Shown piece by piece: positions 24,345 through 34,951 of a stretch of DNA of 64,000 nt (the stretch's first letter is position 1; the number at the start of each line of letters is the position of its first letter). A model generated the notes under the pieces. It searched no databases and was not told the origin of the DNA. It saw nothing but the letters and a program-made list of their open reading frames with translations. Origin of the DNA: Providencia stuartii (lineage in GTDB: Bacteria > Pseudomonadota > Gammaproteobacteria > Enterobacterales > Enterobacteriaceae). The stretch covers positions 2,170,001 through 2,234,000 of the forward strand of contig UGUC01000002.1 of the NCBI GenBank assembly GCA_900455155.1, given 5' to 3'. The translations under genes were made by a program, and so were the position numbers.

Positions 24345-24515
24345 TGGCTATCTCTACGTCTCGGTTTTAGCACTATACAACGTATCCAACTTACATTGGA
24401 AGTTACATGGGGGATATACCTTCGTTCGATATATCCTGTCCTGATCTTGGGCGTCTCTCGACGTCGTCAGATCAGTAACCTGTGTTTGTATAGGAGCCTC
24501 GCCTAACGAGATACT
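24345..24515 (-). promoter_or_regulatory. M-box (ykoK) magnesium riboswitch
   Basis: The minus-strand leader of mgtE contains the highly conserved M-box stretches GTTAGGCGAGGCTCCTATAC (complement of 24489-24508), ACACAGGTTACTG, and GTCGAGAGACGCCCAAG. A TCTCG/CGAGA P1-like pair (around 24506-24510 and 24359-24363) closes the fold. These are signature parts of the ykoK leader (Rfam RF00380, from memory). The aptamer ends about 80 bases before the mgtE ATG. Expected effect: high Mg2+ shuts mgtE off. Confidence 0.93.
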
Positions 24516-25132
24516 GCACTTTTGATGCGACGCGAATTATAACCATAAGATTATTAATTACCACCCCGAAAATAGCGTTAATAACACATGTTGATTATCT
24601 TGTTTAGGTTTTGTTTAAGTTGATGTATGACAACAATTCGTCGCGTTACTAAATGTAACCAAGCATGTATTAATATTTTATTCACTGTTCAAAATACGCT
24701 GCTTTTGACTTATTTTTTACACGTGAATAAAAAACGTAGTTACCCGATTAATAAATTTATAACGCAATGACAAAAAAGGAAAATTACTTGATTTTATCTA
24801 ATTTATTTTATCTTTCATCCTAAGGTAAAAGAATAATATTGAATATATTAATTTGCATTATTATAATTTTTTGAATAATCTATACTATATAAAACAAACC
24901 CGCCAAACAGGTAAATTATTTTATTTCTGTCACATCTTATTTAATTTTAATCAACCATCATAAAAAACGTCTTAATAAGAGAATGCACTTAATGCATTAT
25001 TTAATTCGAAAAAAGTCTCAGCTTATTAGTATTTCAAAATAAAAATACATAATCACATATTAATTTAGTGGTTAATATATTTATTTTTATTTTAAAATAC
25101 TGCAAGGTTAATTAAAGAGTGAAGTTTTAATT
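24516..25132. other. AT-rich spacer
   Basis: About 600 bp of very AT-rich sequence between the M-box and the next gene. It must hold the mgtE promoter (minus strand) near 24550 and a promoter for the small gene at 25133. I see no open frame, repeat or structured RNA in it. Confidence 0.5.
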
Positions 25133-25369
25133 ATGGACAGAACCATTGTCGGTATGCTGACAAATCTAACATTTCGAGTGAATGATGAGATAAAAATCGC
25201 CGCTATATCAGCGTTAGGAGATTATAAAGCAACTATTGAACACCAAGAAGCTATTGTTCGTATTATCAATCTTTGCCAAGATCCAAATAAAGAGATTGCA
25301 GTATCAGCTATCAACACATTAAGTAAATTATCCGTTTATTTTATACCTGAAGGATATACACTTAAATAA
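25133..25369 (+). CDS. small HEAT-repeat-like protein
   Basis: 78 residues. DEIKIAAISALGDYKATIEHQEAIVRIINLC and DPNKEIAVSAINTLSKL read as two helical hairpins of the HEAT kind (alternating hydrophobics, A-I-x-A-L repeats, D-P turn). No enzyme motif. A weak GAGTGAAG lies 15 bases before the ATG. Function unknown; such proteins usually mediate protein contacts. Isolated gene in an AT-rich region, so confidence that it is expressed is moderate. Confidence 0.55.
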   Translation: MDRTIVGMLTNLTFRVNDEIKIAAISALGDYKATIEHQEAIVRIINLCQDPNKEIAVSAINTLSKLSVYFIPEGYTLK

Positions 25370-25517
25370 ACTCGTTTAATGTGTTATATCGATATTCAGT
25401 TACCTTTTATTATATAATAACTTACAACCAATTACGTATTTTTGTTTAATAAATAATACATAGGTCACTGTCTCATTACTTAGCCACTATAATGAGACAG
25501 TTCATTGATGAGGTCAC

Positions 25518-26522
25518 TTACGCTATTTCTGTATCACCTTGTAATTGGCAGCTACAAGCCAAGACATAACCGGCCGCAATCTCTTCTTCTGTCAATGTCA
25601 TGGTACTGCTCGTCGTATAATTGCCTGAGAGTACTTTTATTTTACAGCTACCACAAACACCAGCACGGCAAGCCGCAATGACTGGCTGTTTATTTTGTTC
25701 TAAAGCCGACAGCAACGACGTTCCGACAGGAACTTTAAAATCGACCAAACGGTGGCGTATTTTTAATGTCACTACGTCTTCACTTTCAACCGGCTCCGGC
25801 TCTAGCGAAAAACGTTCCATAAAGAAATGATCAGCAGGTACACCTAGGCTTTTAGCGAATTGCTGAGCATTCTTCATATAAGGTGTAGGCCCACAAGTCA
25901 TGACCACTCTAGCGCTAATATCCGGCACCAAGGCAGAAAGTTTCTCAAGGGTTAATCGCCCTTCTGCGACGCCACCATTATCTGGCGTTTCCGCCATAAT
26001 GCACAGTTGTAATCGAGATGGATATCGCTCAATCAACTGATCCCATTCATCCGCAAAAATGACTTGTTGGCTATCACGCACGTTAAACAAAACTTTGACA
26101 TCCGCCTGAGGCCGATTAGCCATCAACCAACGCACCATCGACATAATTGGCGTCACACCACAGCCAGCGGCTAACATCAGATATTGGTTACTATTGAGCT
26201 CTGCACAGGTAAACTCCCCCTGAGCGTCAGAAAGCCAGAGATAATCACCGGGTTTTACTGCCCCCGTTAACCAGCATGATCCTGTGCCTTGTTCTAAGCG
26301 TCTTACCGTAATCGTGATAAAACGGCTTTGCCCAGGTGTCGATGAAATCGTATAAGCTCTCATGATTTCATCGCTGTTTTTAATACTAACAAGTGCATAT
26401 TGACCGGGTGAATATGTATAAAAGTCGTGATTGATTAAATTAATCGTCCATACATCGGAGGTTTCTTGATGAATAGAATGTATTTGCATTCTATTTGGAC
26501 ATAAACTACTCGGCATTGTCAT
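25518..26522 (-). CDS. hcr: NADH oxidoreductase for hybrid-cluster protein
   Basis: 334 residues beginning MTMPSSLCPNRMQIH like E. coli Hcr. FAD-binding ferredoxin-reductase domain with RAYTISSTPG and AAGCGVTPIMSM, NAD-binding MTCGPTPYM, and a C-terminal plant-type 2Fe-2S domain with CRAGVCGSCK and a later LACSC. It supplies electrons to Hcp for nitric oxide and hydroxylamine reduction. It follows hcp by 46 bp on the same strand. Confidence 0.96.
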   Translation of the reverse strand: MTMPSSLCPNRMQIHSIHQETSDVWTINLINHDFYTYSPGQYALVSIKNSDEIMRAYTISSTPGQSRFITITVRRLEQGTGSCWLTGAVKPGDYLWLSDAQGEFTCAELNSNQYLMLAAGCGVTPIMSMVRWLMANRPQADVKVLFNVRDSQQVIFADEWDQLIERYPSRLQLCIMAETPDNGGVAEGRLTLEKLSALVPDISARVVMTCGPTPYMKNAQQFAKSLGVPADHFFMERFSLEPEPVESEDVVTLKIRHRLVDFKVPVGTSLLSALEQNKQPVIAACRAGVCGSCKIKVLSGNYTTSSTMTLTEEEIAAGYVLACSCQLQGDTEIA

Positions 26523-26568
26523 CCTATCACTCCAATTGGGGGGAAATATCCCCCCTTCACTCTTAATA

Positions 26569-28227
26569 TTAAGCAGGCAAAATTTCAGCTAGATCTTGTT
26601 CAACTGTTGTAATGCTACGCATACCGAATTTTTCGTTCAGCACATTTAATAAGTTTTCAGTTAAGAAACCAGGTGCTGTTGGGCCGGTATAAATATTTTT
26701 AACGCCCAGCGACAACAGCGTCAGTAAAATAACAATCGCTTTTTGTTCAAACCAAGACAGAATCAAACTCAATGGTAAATCATTAACGCCACAACCTAAT
26801 TTTTCGGCTAAGTTCACTGCAAGCATGATTGCTGAATAAGCATCATTACACTGACCCACATCTAGTAAACGAGGCAAGCCTTCCAATGTACCAAAGTCTA
26901 ATTTATTGAAACGATATTTACCGCATGCCAACGTGAGAATTAAGCAGTCTTCCGGTACACTGCGAGCGAAATCCGTATAATAACTACGCTCACCACGGCT
27001 ACCATCACAACCCCCTACTAAAAATACGTGACGTAATTTTTTCTGTGAAACTAAATCAATTACGGTATCAGCGGCACTCAATAATGTTTGACGACCAAAA
27101 CCAACCGTAATTTTGTGTTCAATTTCTGTATATGGGAAGCCATTCATTGATAGAGCTTGATTGATCATTTCAGAAAAATCATCTCCCGTTAAATGTTTCG
27201 CTCCAGGCCACCCCACGATACTGCGAGTCCAAATACGATCTTTATACTGACCGACATCAGGGTCGATAATACAGTTTGAAGTCATCAGCACAGGACCCGG
27301 GAATTTCGCGAATTCCGTTTGCTGATTTTGCCAACCACTACCATAGTTACCAACAAGGTGTGAATATTTTTTAAGTTCAGGGTAACCGTGAGCAGGTAAC
27401 ATCTCACCGTGAGTATAAATATTAATCCCCGTTCCTTCCGTTTGTTCTAACAACATTTTCAAATCTTTCAGGTCATGGCCTGAAATAAGAATACATTTAC
27501 CAGCAACAGGGCGAACATTGACCTCTGTTGGCACAGGGTGACCAAACTCCCCTGTTTCACCTGCATCTAGAATTTCCATGACTTTGAAATTCATTTGGCC
27601 AATCGCCATCGCGTTATCAAGCAGTTCATTCATATCCGCTGGTAACGTACCGAGCCACGCCATGATTTGATGATATTGACGATAAATCTCATTATCATAT
27701 TGGCCCAATACATGAGCATGCTCCATATAAGCGGCAGCACCTTTTAGCCCATATAAGCAAAGCATGCGTAAGCCATGAATATCATCACCCACTTGTGCTT
27801 TATCAATATCAAGTGCGAACGCTTCGGCTTGTTTTTGCAAGGTCGCAATATCGTTGCCATTTAATTGGATATTAATCAGGGGGTGATTAAACACAATGGC
27901 ACTATTTTTAGCTTGGCATTGCTTGATTAATTTATCACGCAGATAAATCGCTTCACGTGCATAGCCAATAATACGCTCTGAATCAAAGTTAACGTTTGTC
28001 AGTGTTGAGAAAAAAGCTCGAGGAGCAAAGCTATCGACATCGTGGTCAATAATTCCCAATTCACGGGCCGTAACTGCACTCGCCGACAGACTTTGTAGTA
28101 CAGCCACTAATAAATCTTGCAGGTCAGACGTTTCCGCCGTTTTACCGCACATACCCTGCGCGTATGCACAGCCATTGCCAGCTGGAGTTCTAATTGTTTG
28201 TTCACATTGCACACAGTACATGTTCAT
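26569..28227 (-). CDS. hcp: hybrid-cluster protein (NO/hydroxylamine reductase)
   Basis: 552 residues, E. coli 550. The N-terminal cysteines C5, C8, C20 and C27 show the CX2CX11CX6C spacing of the proximal cluster, and the hybrid-cluster ligands are seen in [22 protein letters not shown] and LACGKYRFN. Hcp detoxifies NO and reactive nitrogen under anaerobiosis. Start at 28227 ([10 protein letters not shown]); first gene of hcp-hcr. FNR- and NsrR-like sites lie upstream. Confidence 0.97.
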   Translation of the reverse strand: MNMYCVQCEQTIRTPAGNGCAYAQGMCGKTAETSDLQDLLVAVLQSLSASAVTARELGIIDHDVDSFAPRAFFSTLTNVNFDSERIIGYAREAIYLRDKLIKQCQAKNSAIVFNHPLINIQLNGNDIATLQKQAEAFALDIDKAQVGDDIHGLRMLCLYGLKGAAAYMEHAHVLGQYDNEIYRQYHQIMAWLGTLPADMNELLDNAMAIGQMNFKVMEILDAGETGEFGHPVPTEVNVRPVAGKCILISGHDLKDLKMLLEQTEGTGINIYTHGEMLPAHGYPELKKYSHLVGNYGSGWQNQQTEFAKFPGPVLMTSNCIIDPDVGQYKDRIWTRSIVGWPGAKHLTGDDFSEMINQALSMNGFPYTEIEHKITVGFGRQTLLSAADTVIDLVSQKKLRHVFLVGGCDGSRGERSYYTDFARSVPEDCLILTLACGKYRFNKLDFGTLEGLPRLLDVGQCNDAYSAIMLAVNLAEKLGCGVNDLPLSLILSWFEQKAIVILLTLLSLGVKNIYTGPTAPGFLTENLLNVLNEKFGMRSITTVEQDLAEILPA

Positions 28228-28235
28228 TGCCTCAT

Positions 28236-28258
28236 AAGTTGCATTTTGAATACAACAT
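28236..28258. promoter_or_regulatory. NsrR-like site upstream of hcp
   Basis: AAGTTGCATTT-T-GAATACAACAT. The left half matches the NsrR half-site AAGATGCATTT at 10 of 11 positions and the right half is weaker (7 of 11). Only 9 bases before the hcp ATG on the minus strand. NsrR controls hcp-hcr in enteric bacteria, so the assignment is plausible. Confidence 0.5.
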
Positions 28259-28316
28259 TAAGATTAAACCTTTTTCGATAATAAGAAAGCGGATTTAAAG
28301 CTTATCTGATGCTTTA

Positions 28317-28330
28317 TTGATCTATATTAA
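28317..28330. promoter_or_regulatory. FNR-like site upstream of hcp
   Basis: TTGAT-CTAT-ATTAA, one mismatch from the FNR consensus TTGAT-N4-ATCAA, about 90 bp upstream of the hcp ATG. It fits anaerobic induction of hcp-hcr, but lies also in the upstream region of the divergent porin. Confidence 0.6.
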
Positions 28331-28539
28331 TGTTTTTAGTAAATGAGAACTATTTGCATCTATCTCACTAATAAAATAAGGAAAATTAGCCTTATGACAG
28401 TATCCTTAAGATAAATAGTTTCATTTTTGCTCGAATTAGTACTTGCTAAATTTGATTTGTTAACTTGATAATACCCGCGCTTAATTTGTTAGGTACAAAA
28501 AGATTTCACTTAGTTAGTAAATGGCTTAAAGGATTTTTT

Positions 28540-29637
28540 ATGAAGAAAAAGACTATTCTTGCAGTGACTATCTGCACATTATTCGCGGCGGGTGTTACCA
28601 ATGCTGCTGAGGTTTATAACAAAGATGGCAATAAACTGGATGTTTACGGTCAAATTGATGTTCGCCACTATTTTGCCGATGCAAAAAGCGGGGAAGATGG
28701 GGATGATTCACGAGTCCGTTTAGGGTTTAAAGGTGACACGCAAATTACAGACCAGTTAATTGGTTTTGGTCGTTTTGAGTGGGAAACGTCGACCAATAAA
28801 GCGGAAACCAGTAATGATAACCAAAATCGTTTAGCGTACGCTGGATTAAAATTTGCAGACTACGGCTCACTTGATTACGGTCGTAATTATGGTGTGATTT
28901 ATGATACCAATGCTTGGACAGACGTATTGCCACTTTGGGGTGCTGATACCATGGATCAAGAAGATACCTTCATGATGGGCCGTAACCGCAATTTACTAAC
29001 TTATCGTAATAACAATGGTTTTGGTTATATTGATGGTTTAAGCTTCGCTCTACAGTACCAAGGTAAAAATGGCGATCAAAATAAATCAACCGGCTCAAGC
29101 GCATTAGATAACAATGGTGATGGCTACGGTTTTTCTACCGCTTATGAATTAGGTTGGGGTCTCTCAATTGGTGGCGGTTATTCAAATTCATCGCGTACGC
29201 CAAGCCAGAATAATATTAAAACGGGAGCAACAGGAAAACGCGCCGAAGCTTGGAACGTTGGCAGTAAATTAGAACTTGATGAGTTATATTTAGCCGCGAT
29301 GTATGGGCAAACACTCAACACAACCCGATTTGGCGACGATGACGCTGAGGCGATTGCCAACAAAACAGAAAATCTTGAACTAGTTGCATTGTATTCGTTC
29401 GATTTTGGCCTGACACCCTCCATTGGCTATAACCAATCTAAAGGTAAAAACCTAGGTAATTATGGCAATAAAGACTTAGTGAAGTATATTGCGGTTGGTG
29501 CATCCTACGATTTCAACAAGAATATGGCCGCTGTCATTGATTACAAAATCAATTTATTAAAAGATAACCAATTCACCGATGACTATGGTATCAATACAGA
29601 CAATGTGCTTGGCTTAGGTTTAATTTACCAATTTTAA
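28540..29637 (+). CDS. general porin, OmpC/OmpF family
   Basis: 365 residues from the ATG at 28540 ([18 protein letters not shown]), which gives a clear signal peptide cut at [18 protein letters not shown], the usual mature porin start. The open frame continues upstream but without signal-peptide logic. It has 16-strand porin features: alternating aromatic strands, DYGRNYGV, the loop-3 stretch [11 protein letters not shown], and a terminal GLGLIYQF ending in Phe required for outer-membrane assembly. Outer-membrane trimeric diffusion channel. Likely osmotically regulated, but no OmpR site was assigned. Confidence 0.93.
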   Translation: MKKKTILAVTICTLFAAGVTNAAEVYNKDGNKLDVYGQIDVRHYFADAKSGEDGDDSRVRLGFKGDTQITDQLIGFGRFEWETSTNKAETSNDNQNRLAYAGLKFADYGSLDYGRNYGVIYDTNAWTDVLPLWGADTMDQEDTFMMGRNRNLLTYRNNNGFGYIDGLSFALQYQGKNGDQNKSTGSSALDNNGDGYGFSTAYELGWGLSIGGGYSNSSRTPSQNNIKTGATGKRAEAWNVGSKLELDELYLAAMYGQTLNTTRFGDDDAEAIANKTENLELVALYSFDFGLTPSIGYNQSKGKNLGNYGNKDLVKYIAVGASYDFNKNMAAVIDYKINLLKDNQFTDDYGINTDNVLGLGLIYQF

Positions 29638-29650
29638 ATCTATTTAAGTA

Positions 29651-29686
29651 ATTCACCCCCATTATGGTTTTCATAGTGGGGTGAAT
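29651..29686 (+). terminator. porin hairpin terminator
   Basis: ATTCACCCC and GGGGTGAAT arms (29651-29659 and 29678-29686) with further ATTATG/CATAGT-type pairing inside, 13 bases after the porin stop. No strong T run follows. The remaining spacer to 30041 is AT-rich with nothing else recognised. Confidence 0.55.
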
Positions 29687-30041
29687 TCCATCATACGCAA
29701 TTATCCCCAAACGTCCTGTCATTCCCCGACTTAAATATTAACTTACCGATTATTTTATTAACAAATCTAATAAACTTTAGCGCATATCCCTTATTATTTA
29801 CTTAAACTAGCTTACTTTATACAGATATTATAAATGATTACACATTTATGACTTATTAATTTCACTTTAATTAAATAACGTCATATTCCAATAATTAAAA
29901 AAAGTAAAGTCTTACGTTTTATTTGCTTTGTTTATTAAATAAAATACCTGACAATAAAATTGTGGTATGGTTTGACATACTGCTTGTCATACTAAAATTA
30001 CAATAAGTTGCTATACATCACTAATAGAGAGTCATAAAAAG

Positions 30042-31442
30042 ATGTCTGAACAAAGTTCAATGAGTCAATCCGCAATGAAATATCGTTTCGGAATACTCAG
30101 ACGATTAAAAGAATCTAATAAGACCCCATTTGGCATATTGCTTTTATCCGCGGTCATTGGTGCATTTGTTGGCTTGGTGGGAACCTTATTTGAACTAGGC
30201 ACAACATGGGTGAGCAACTATCGAAGCAGTTCTGTTAATGAACTTATTACCGACAAATGGCTACTTATTCCTGCTATGTTTGCAGTATCTGCAATATTAG
30301 CGATGATAGGCTATTATCTCGTCAAGAAAATCTCACCAGAGTCAGGGGGATCAGGGATACCTGAAATTGAAGGGGCATTACAAGACCTACGCCCTGTACG
30401 ATGGTGGCGCGTTATCCCCGTTAAATTTTTTGGTGGATTAGGTGCATTAGGCTCTGGAATGGTGCTAGGCCGCGAAGGCCCAACAGTACAGCTCGGCGCC
30501 AATATCAGCCAAATGTTTTATGATATTTTTCGTATTAAAGATAATGAATCACGTCATACGTTATTAGCTGCGGGTGCAGCAGCGGGGCTATCAACGGCGT
30601 TCAATGCCCCACTGGCAGGTATCTTATTTATTATTGAAGAGATGCGTCCACAGTTTAAATATAGCTTAATATCCATAAAAGCGGTGTTTATTGGTTCAAT
30701 TACCTCTACCATTGTCTACCAATTAATCAGTGGTCAAGCCGCCATCTTAAATATTGGACAATTTTCATCTGCCCCCTTAAATACATTATGGCTTTATTTA
30801 ATTTTAGGAATGCTATTTGGGGTGATTGGTATTTGCTTTAACCGCTTTTTGCTTTATCTACAAACGAAATTCCTCGCATTTTATCAAAATAAAGTTTCTC
30901 GTTTTGTATTAATGGGAGGCCTAATCGGTGGATGCTGTGGTGCTATTGGTGTTTATACTCCTGAAGTTGTTGGAGGCGGTTTTTCTGTGATCCATCAAAT
31001 GGTAGCAGGAAGTTTTACTGTATCGGTCTTAATACTGTTTTTTGCCCTACGCTTCCTCACATCCACTATCAGCTTTAGCTCTGGTGCCCCCGGTGGTATT
31101 TTCTCTCCACTACTCGCTTTAGGTACGCTTTTTGGGGGCATTTACGGTTACTGCGTGTTAGAACTTTTTCCGGATTACCACATTGAAGTGGGCACTTTTG
31201 CTATTGCGGGTATGGGCGCTTTATTTGCTGCGACAGTCAGAGCGCCGCTAACGGGGTTAGTATTAGTACTTGAAATGACCAGTAACTACCAACTTATTTT
31301 ACCTATGATTATTACCTGTCTAGGCGCGACCATGGTGGCGCAATTTTTAGGTGGTAGACCACTTTACTCGGTTTTATTAGAAAGAACATTGCAAAGAAGT
31401 GCGCAAGAAAAATCAGCAGAGCAAACCAAAGCGGCGAGCTAA
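30042..31442 (+). CDS. clcA: H+/Cl- exchange transporter
   Basis: 466 residues (E. coli 473), CLC family. The three selectivity signatures are [19 protein letters not shown] (gating Glu) and GAPGGIFSP, with the internal proton-path Glu in [10 protein letters not shown] and the chloride-coordinating Tyr near the C-terminus. Two-proton-one-chloride swapping membrane protein used in extreme acid resistance. Monocistronic. Confidence 0.96.
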   Translation: MSEQSSMSQSAMKYRFGILRRLKESNKTPFGILLLSAVIGAFVGLVGTLFELGTTWVSNYRSSSVNELITDKWLLIPAMFAVSAILAMIGYYLVKKISPESGGSGIPEIEGALQDLRPVRWWRVIPVKFFGGLGALGSGMVLGREGPTVQLGANISQMFYDIFRIKDNESRHTLLAAGAAAGLSTAFNAPLAGILFIIEEMRPQFKYSLISIKAVFIGSITSTIVYQLISGQAAILNIGQFSSAPLNTLWLYLILGMLFGVIGICFNRFLLYLQTKFLAFYQNKVSRFVLMGGLIGGCCGAIGVYTPEVVGGGFSVIHQMVAGSFTVSVLILFFALRFLTSTISFSSGAPGGIFSPLLALGTLFGGIYGYCVLELFPDYHIEVGTFAIAGMGALFAATVRAPLTGLVLVLEMTSNYQLILPMIITCLGATMVAQFLGGRPLYSVLLERTLQRSAQEKSAEQTKAAS

Positions 31443-31455
31443 GCTTAATCAACCA

Positions 31456-31478
31456 GCGGGATGTTTTACACATCCCGC
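31456..31478. terminator. bidirectional terminator clcA/tehB
   Basis: GCGGGATG (31456-31463), loop TTTTACA, CATCCCGC (31471-31478), between convergent clcA and tehB. Confidence 0.75.
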
Positions 31479-31501
31479 AATTGTCTTAACCTAATCAAAC
31501 A

Positions 31502-32368
31502 CTACCGCTTTTTGGCAATTAATGTCGCGAAATTAAGTTTTATACGGTTACCTTGCGCATCCGTTCTATGCAGATGACCAGGATTTTCATTATATTTTAA
31601 AATCTCCCAGTCTTTGTAATATTCATGCAACTCCCCTGCTTTGAGAAAGCATTTGAATGGGATCAAATCTAAAGGAGCATCTGGCGTTTCAGCAGCACAT
31701 ACGATCACATTAACACCACCCGGTAATGTGTGTGCTTGCATGTTAGCAATAACATCCGCAATACGTTCACGCTGCAAAAACATTAATACAACGGTAGAGA
31801 TGATTAAATCATAATCGTCTTTGATTTGATGGCTATTAATATCATAAATCGCAGTTTTAATATTTTCTATACCAGCTTGTTTTTTGACAAATTCAATGGC
31901 CTGAATATGTTGTGGGTTAATATCTACCGCTGTCACGTCATAACCTTGCAATGCAAGATAGAAGCTATTGCGTCCACGTCCTGATCCTAAATCTAACGTT
32001 TTACATGGCTGAGACAGGTTATTTTCACACAAAAATCTCACTTCCGAATGTGGGATAGTTAAGCCATATTCTTTATAGAATTTGATATCGGGATGACATA
32101 AAAAGGAGAGTTGGCACTGCATATCATCGCTGCAATCCGAAATTCGATGCCAAACTTGAGGCTCAATAATTGGTGGTTGGTTATTAATATCAAATGTAAA
32201 TTTTTGCTCGCTACCGTCTTCTGAAAAAATAACAAAATCGAGTGATCCTTTTAGTACTCGAAGTTGTGCATAGGTATCTTCTTTCGTGTTATGGCGCTCT
32301 TGAAACATCAGAGGAAGAGAGGCTTTATCCCACACAGGCATAGTCTTATAACAAACTAACTCGCTCAT
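31502..32368 (-). CDS. tehB: TehB-like SAM-dependent methyltransferase
   Basis: 288 residues from the ATG at 32368 (MSELVCYKTMPVWDKASLP), preceded by AAAGGTGAT. It is the long form: an N-terminal cupin-like DUF1971 domain (about 1-85), then the class I methyltransferase with LDLGSGRGRNSFYLALQG (motif I), AVDINP, and LIISTVVLMFL. TehB volatilises or detoxifies tellurite and other oxyanions in E. coli and Haemophilus; the long form is that of Haemophilus. No tehA neighbour is present. Confidence 0.88.
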   Translation of the reverse strand: MSELVCYKTMPVWDKASLPLMFQERHNTKEDTYAQLRVLKGSLDFVIFSEDGSEQKFTFDINNQPPIIEPQVWHRISDCSDDMQCQLSFLCHPDIKFYKEYGLTIPHSEVRFLCENNLSQPCKTLDLGSGRGRNSFYLALQGYDVTAVDINPQHIQAIEFVKKQAGIENIKTAIYDINSHQIKDDYDLIISTVVLMFLQRERIADVIANMQAHTLPGGVNVIVCAAETPDAPLDLIPFKCFLKAGELHEYYKDWEILKYNENPGHLHRTDAQGNRIKLNFATLIAKKR

Positions 32369-32466
32369 ATCATCACCTTTAAGTTGCATATTAAATACAT
32401 CTTATAACTTTATTAATCGACCTGCAAAGGTTTCATAAGATGATGTTTGGTAGCTTGATCAGAATC

Positions 32467-32490
32467 AACCTTCTGGAAAACCAGAAGGTT
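32467..32490 (-). terminator. terminator of the choloylglycine hydrolase-family gene
   Basis: Ten-base perfect stem AACCTTCTGG/CCAGAAGGTT with an AAAA loop, 13 bases past the gene's stop. Confidence 0.75.
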
Positions 32491-32502
32491 GGTAGCGGAA
32501 GA

Positions 32503-33583
32503 TTAATAACCCAGTTGTTTTGCTGATAAACCTAAAAACTCAAAAGGCTCACTCTCTACATACTCATTGGTCGCATCGCCAGAAAAAATATGACTCTGCT
32601 CAGCACCGAGGGTCAGTTTTTTCACCTTGCCCGTTTCAGCAGAGAAATCAATCTTCTTAAGGTTAGTCCAAAAGATATTTGGGGTTAGAGCGGATTCGAA
32701 GAAATAGAGTTGACGTTTATGATCAACTAGAGTCCGCCAGCGAGTCGAGGAAATTTTCAGGTGAGTTTTCTGTGGTTAATCCATAAGGAACAGACACATT
32801 ACGAATAACGCCGAACACACTGGCAACAGCTTTATTTGGTGTTGTCTGTTGTGGGATAGCATTAATATAAAATTGTGCACGTGCAAACCGATCCGCTGAG
32901 CGGTTTGTGCCCGGCAACATAACCGTACCACCTATTCCTTGCCAATATTCTTGCATAGCTAATTGCTTTTCATAAATAGGTGAATTTGTCATGACTTGAT
33001 ATTGGCGACTGTGGTGAATAACTTGCTTACCATTAATGTATTCAACAATCGCACTATCACCACTCGCATCTGACAATGATAAATGCAAAGTGGCTAAACG
33101 GTCTTGCCCGGGTACGTTATCGGTCATAACCAATAACGGTGTTTTCTCTAATGCTTCTACCGCTTCAGCCACCGTCGCAAAGTTATCAAGCATATATTGG
33201 GCCCATAATGAGATAGAGAGCGCTGGCTGCTTATCATTCGCTGGCGGGTATTGTGATTCTGCAAGCCATAATAAATTAGCCACTAAACCTTTTTCATTCA
33301 CCCCATCGGTCGTTGAAATATCATAGCCTGATGCAATCACACTACCGTATTTTGACGTCCATTTTAGGGAGTTAGGCCCAGCGATACCCTCTCTCTTCAT
33401 TCCTCGCGGAAATATCCATAAATTAGTCCCAATATCATATTTCCAGTCCATCGTCCTCGCGGTCATGGTTTGCTGATCTTCACCTAAATACACGACGCGC
33501 GTACATGCTTGAGTGACAACTGAGGGAACATAAACTGCGGCCGCGGTGAGTAGTGCAACCATGCTTTTCTTAACAAACGACAT
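32503..33583 (-). pseudogene. secreted choloylglycine hydrolase / penicillin V acylase family (frameshifted)
   Basis: Ntn-hydrolase acting on linear amides. AGGAGGT precedes the ATG at 33583 (MSFVKKSMVALLTAAAVYVP). The signal peptide ends at VTQA and is followed at once by Cys (CTRVVYLGEDQQTMTARTMDW), which is the nucleophile freed by processing in this family, with TMDW and the DG(V)NEKGL segment conserved. The frame slips at 32754-32757 (T4 on the plus strand; one too many). The repaired 3' end runs to the stop at 32503, reading SSTRWRTLVDHKRQLYFFES and ending at GLSAKQLGY, about 359 residues. Substrate may be bile-salt conjugates, penicillin V or acyl-homoserine lactones; the sequence alone does not decide. 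Confidence 0.82.
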
Positions 33584-33893
33584 CTGACCTCCTAGAAACA
33601 AAGAGTTACCGCCAATAGACTTTACACATCGTCAAACAGTGATGGACTGAATAAATAAAATGTATCAACTTGGCTCAATTAACATGTTCATATTCATCAT
33701 AAAATTGAAAATATAATTTGATGATAAAAGTATAGAAGAATTATGAGCTATGCGCAGGACGAATCAAACCTTTTGAAACATTCAATAACAATTAAAGGCT
33801 ATTTAGCTTCAAAAAATACATTCATTAATGTGAGGATATATTCGACTTTGTCTATTAAACCGTCATATTTGGCAGGGAAATAACATGATGAAG

Positions 33894-33924
33894 CAATATC
33901 CCATCATTTTAAGATGGGATATTG
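33894..33924 (-). terminator. terminator of the gene at 33934
   Basis: Perfect 12-base stem CAATATCCCATC/GATGGGATATTG with a 7-base loop, 10 bases past the stop. The spacer 33584-33893 contains the hydrolase upstream region and nothing else I can identify. Confidence 0.8.
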
Positions 33925-33933
33925 CGTCACTGA

Positions 33934-34743
33934 TTATTGATTCGTGCCAGCGAATAGAGAGCGTAAAAAGGCCGCTTTTTTCTGGCTATCTGGCATCGCC
34001 AAAATGTGATCGTAAAAACTCATTGTAATACGGCAAGTGACGGCCGGTTGCTGCTTAGCTTTTTCTAAATCCCCTAGTAATGAGGTTTTCTTACCATATT
34101 TTGCAGTTAATTTAGCCTGAATATTCGTCAGAATTGTGTTTTTTTCTTCATTCGACAATGTCGGCTGTTTAACGCCAGCTTCACTGGAAATCAGTAATTC
34201 ATTGGTTGCCTCTAATTGTTTAAGGAGGACCGAATGACTTTTTTGTGGTGGCATAATCGCCGCTGAATCACGCAAATATGGGAACAGTGAATAGAAACAG
34301 GTTTTTCCTGACGGGTCTGCTTCCAACAGCACATTTAAATAATCGTTCACTTTGCTGGTAAAATTAATGATGGATTCATCCGAAGCATAAGGGATACGTT
34401 CAGTCACGAGCTTCATGACACTACCCACTATCTGATCAAACATATGTCGGCTCAGTAGTTCATTAGAAGGATCGTAATCACGAACAATATTTTCTATGGC
34501 TTGATAAACATCAGGATTGATTTTTTTTATCGTTTTAATAACCGGCATATCTTTTTCGATATCAGATAATGCCTCTATCTGAGCAACGCTTAATGGTGCC
34601 TCTAAAGAGCTTGATTGAACTTCAGCCTCTGCTTGTGTTGATAATGTATTGTTATCTTTGCCCAACCAATAAAAACCGAGTGCAAACGCGATAAAAATAA
34701 CAACAACAATCAGTGCTGTTTTACGTGAATTATTTGTCTCCAA
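33934..34743 (-). CDS. membrane-anchored hypothetical protein
   Basis: 269 residues, not recognised. Residues 9-27 (TALIVVVIFIAFALGFYWL) form a single uncleaved membrane anchor; the rest is a soluble, mostly helical domain with two cysteines (GKTCFYS and AVTCRIT). SVGDLEK-like repeats are absent. Probably inner-membrane anchored with a periplasmic domain. Monocistronic with its own terminator. The single-anchor-plus-helical-domain form is seen in many envelope-associated proteins but no function follows from it. Confidence 0.75.
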   Translation of the reverse strand: METNNSRKTALIVVVIFIAFALGFYWLGKDNNTLSTQAEAEVQSSSLEAPLSVAQIEALSDIEKDMPVIKTIKKINPDVYQAIENIVRDYDPSNELLSRHMFDQIVGSVMKLVTERIPYASDESIINFTSKVNDYLNVLLEADPSGKTCFYSLFPYLRDSAAIMPPQKSHSVLLKQLEATNELLISSEAGVKQPTLSNEEKNTILTNIQAKLTAKYGKKTSLLGDLEKAKQQPAVTCRITMSFYDHILAMPDSQKKAAFLRSLFAGTNQ

Positions 34744-34903
34744 GAGCCTATACCTTTATAACAATGCCTGACTAATAAATCGCCTCAACTGACTTATCCT
34801 AAATAAGCACTTACGATCAAGCCATTTGATTTTTAATGTATTCTACCCTGTTACAAAGTCATTAAGCTATAGGAAAAAGGGAAATTAAAAATCCAAATAT
34901 ATT

Positions 34904-34932
34904 GCCCCCAATGCGCGGGTCGCATTGAGGGC
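34904..34932 (-). terminator. yceJ-yceI terminator
   Basis: Arms GCCCCCAATGCG and CGCATTGAGGGC with one mismatch and a 5-base loop, 20 bases after the yceI stop. Confidence 0.7.
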
Positions 34933-34951
34933 ATTTTAGGCTAAAGAATCA

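Noticed and set aside
24340..24520. Protein-coding reading of the mgtE leader (65 codons on the plus strand)
   Set aside because: The stretch is explained by conserved M-box riboswitch sequence on the minus strand.
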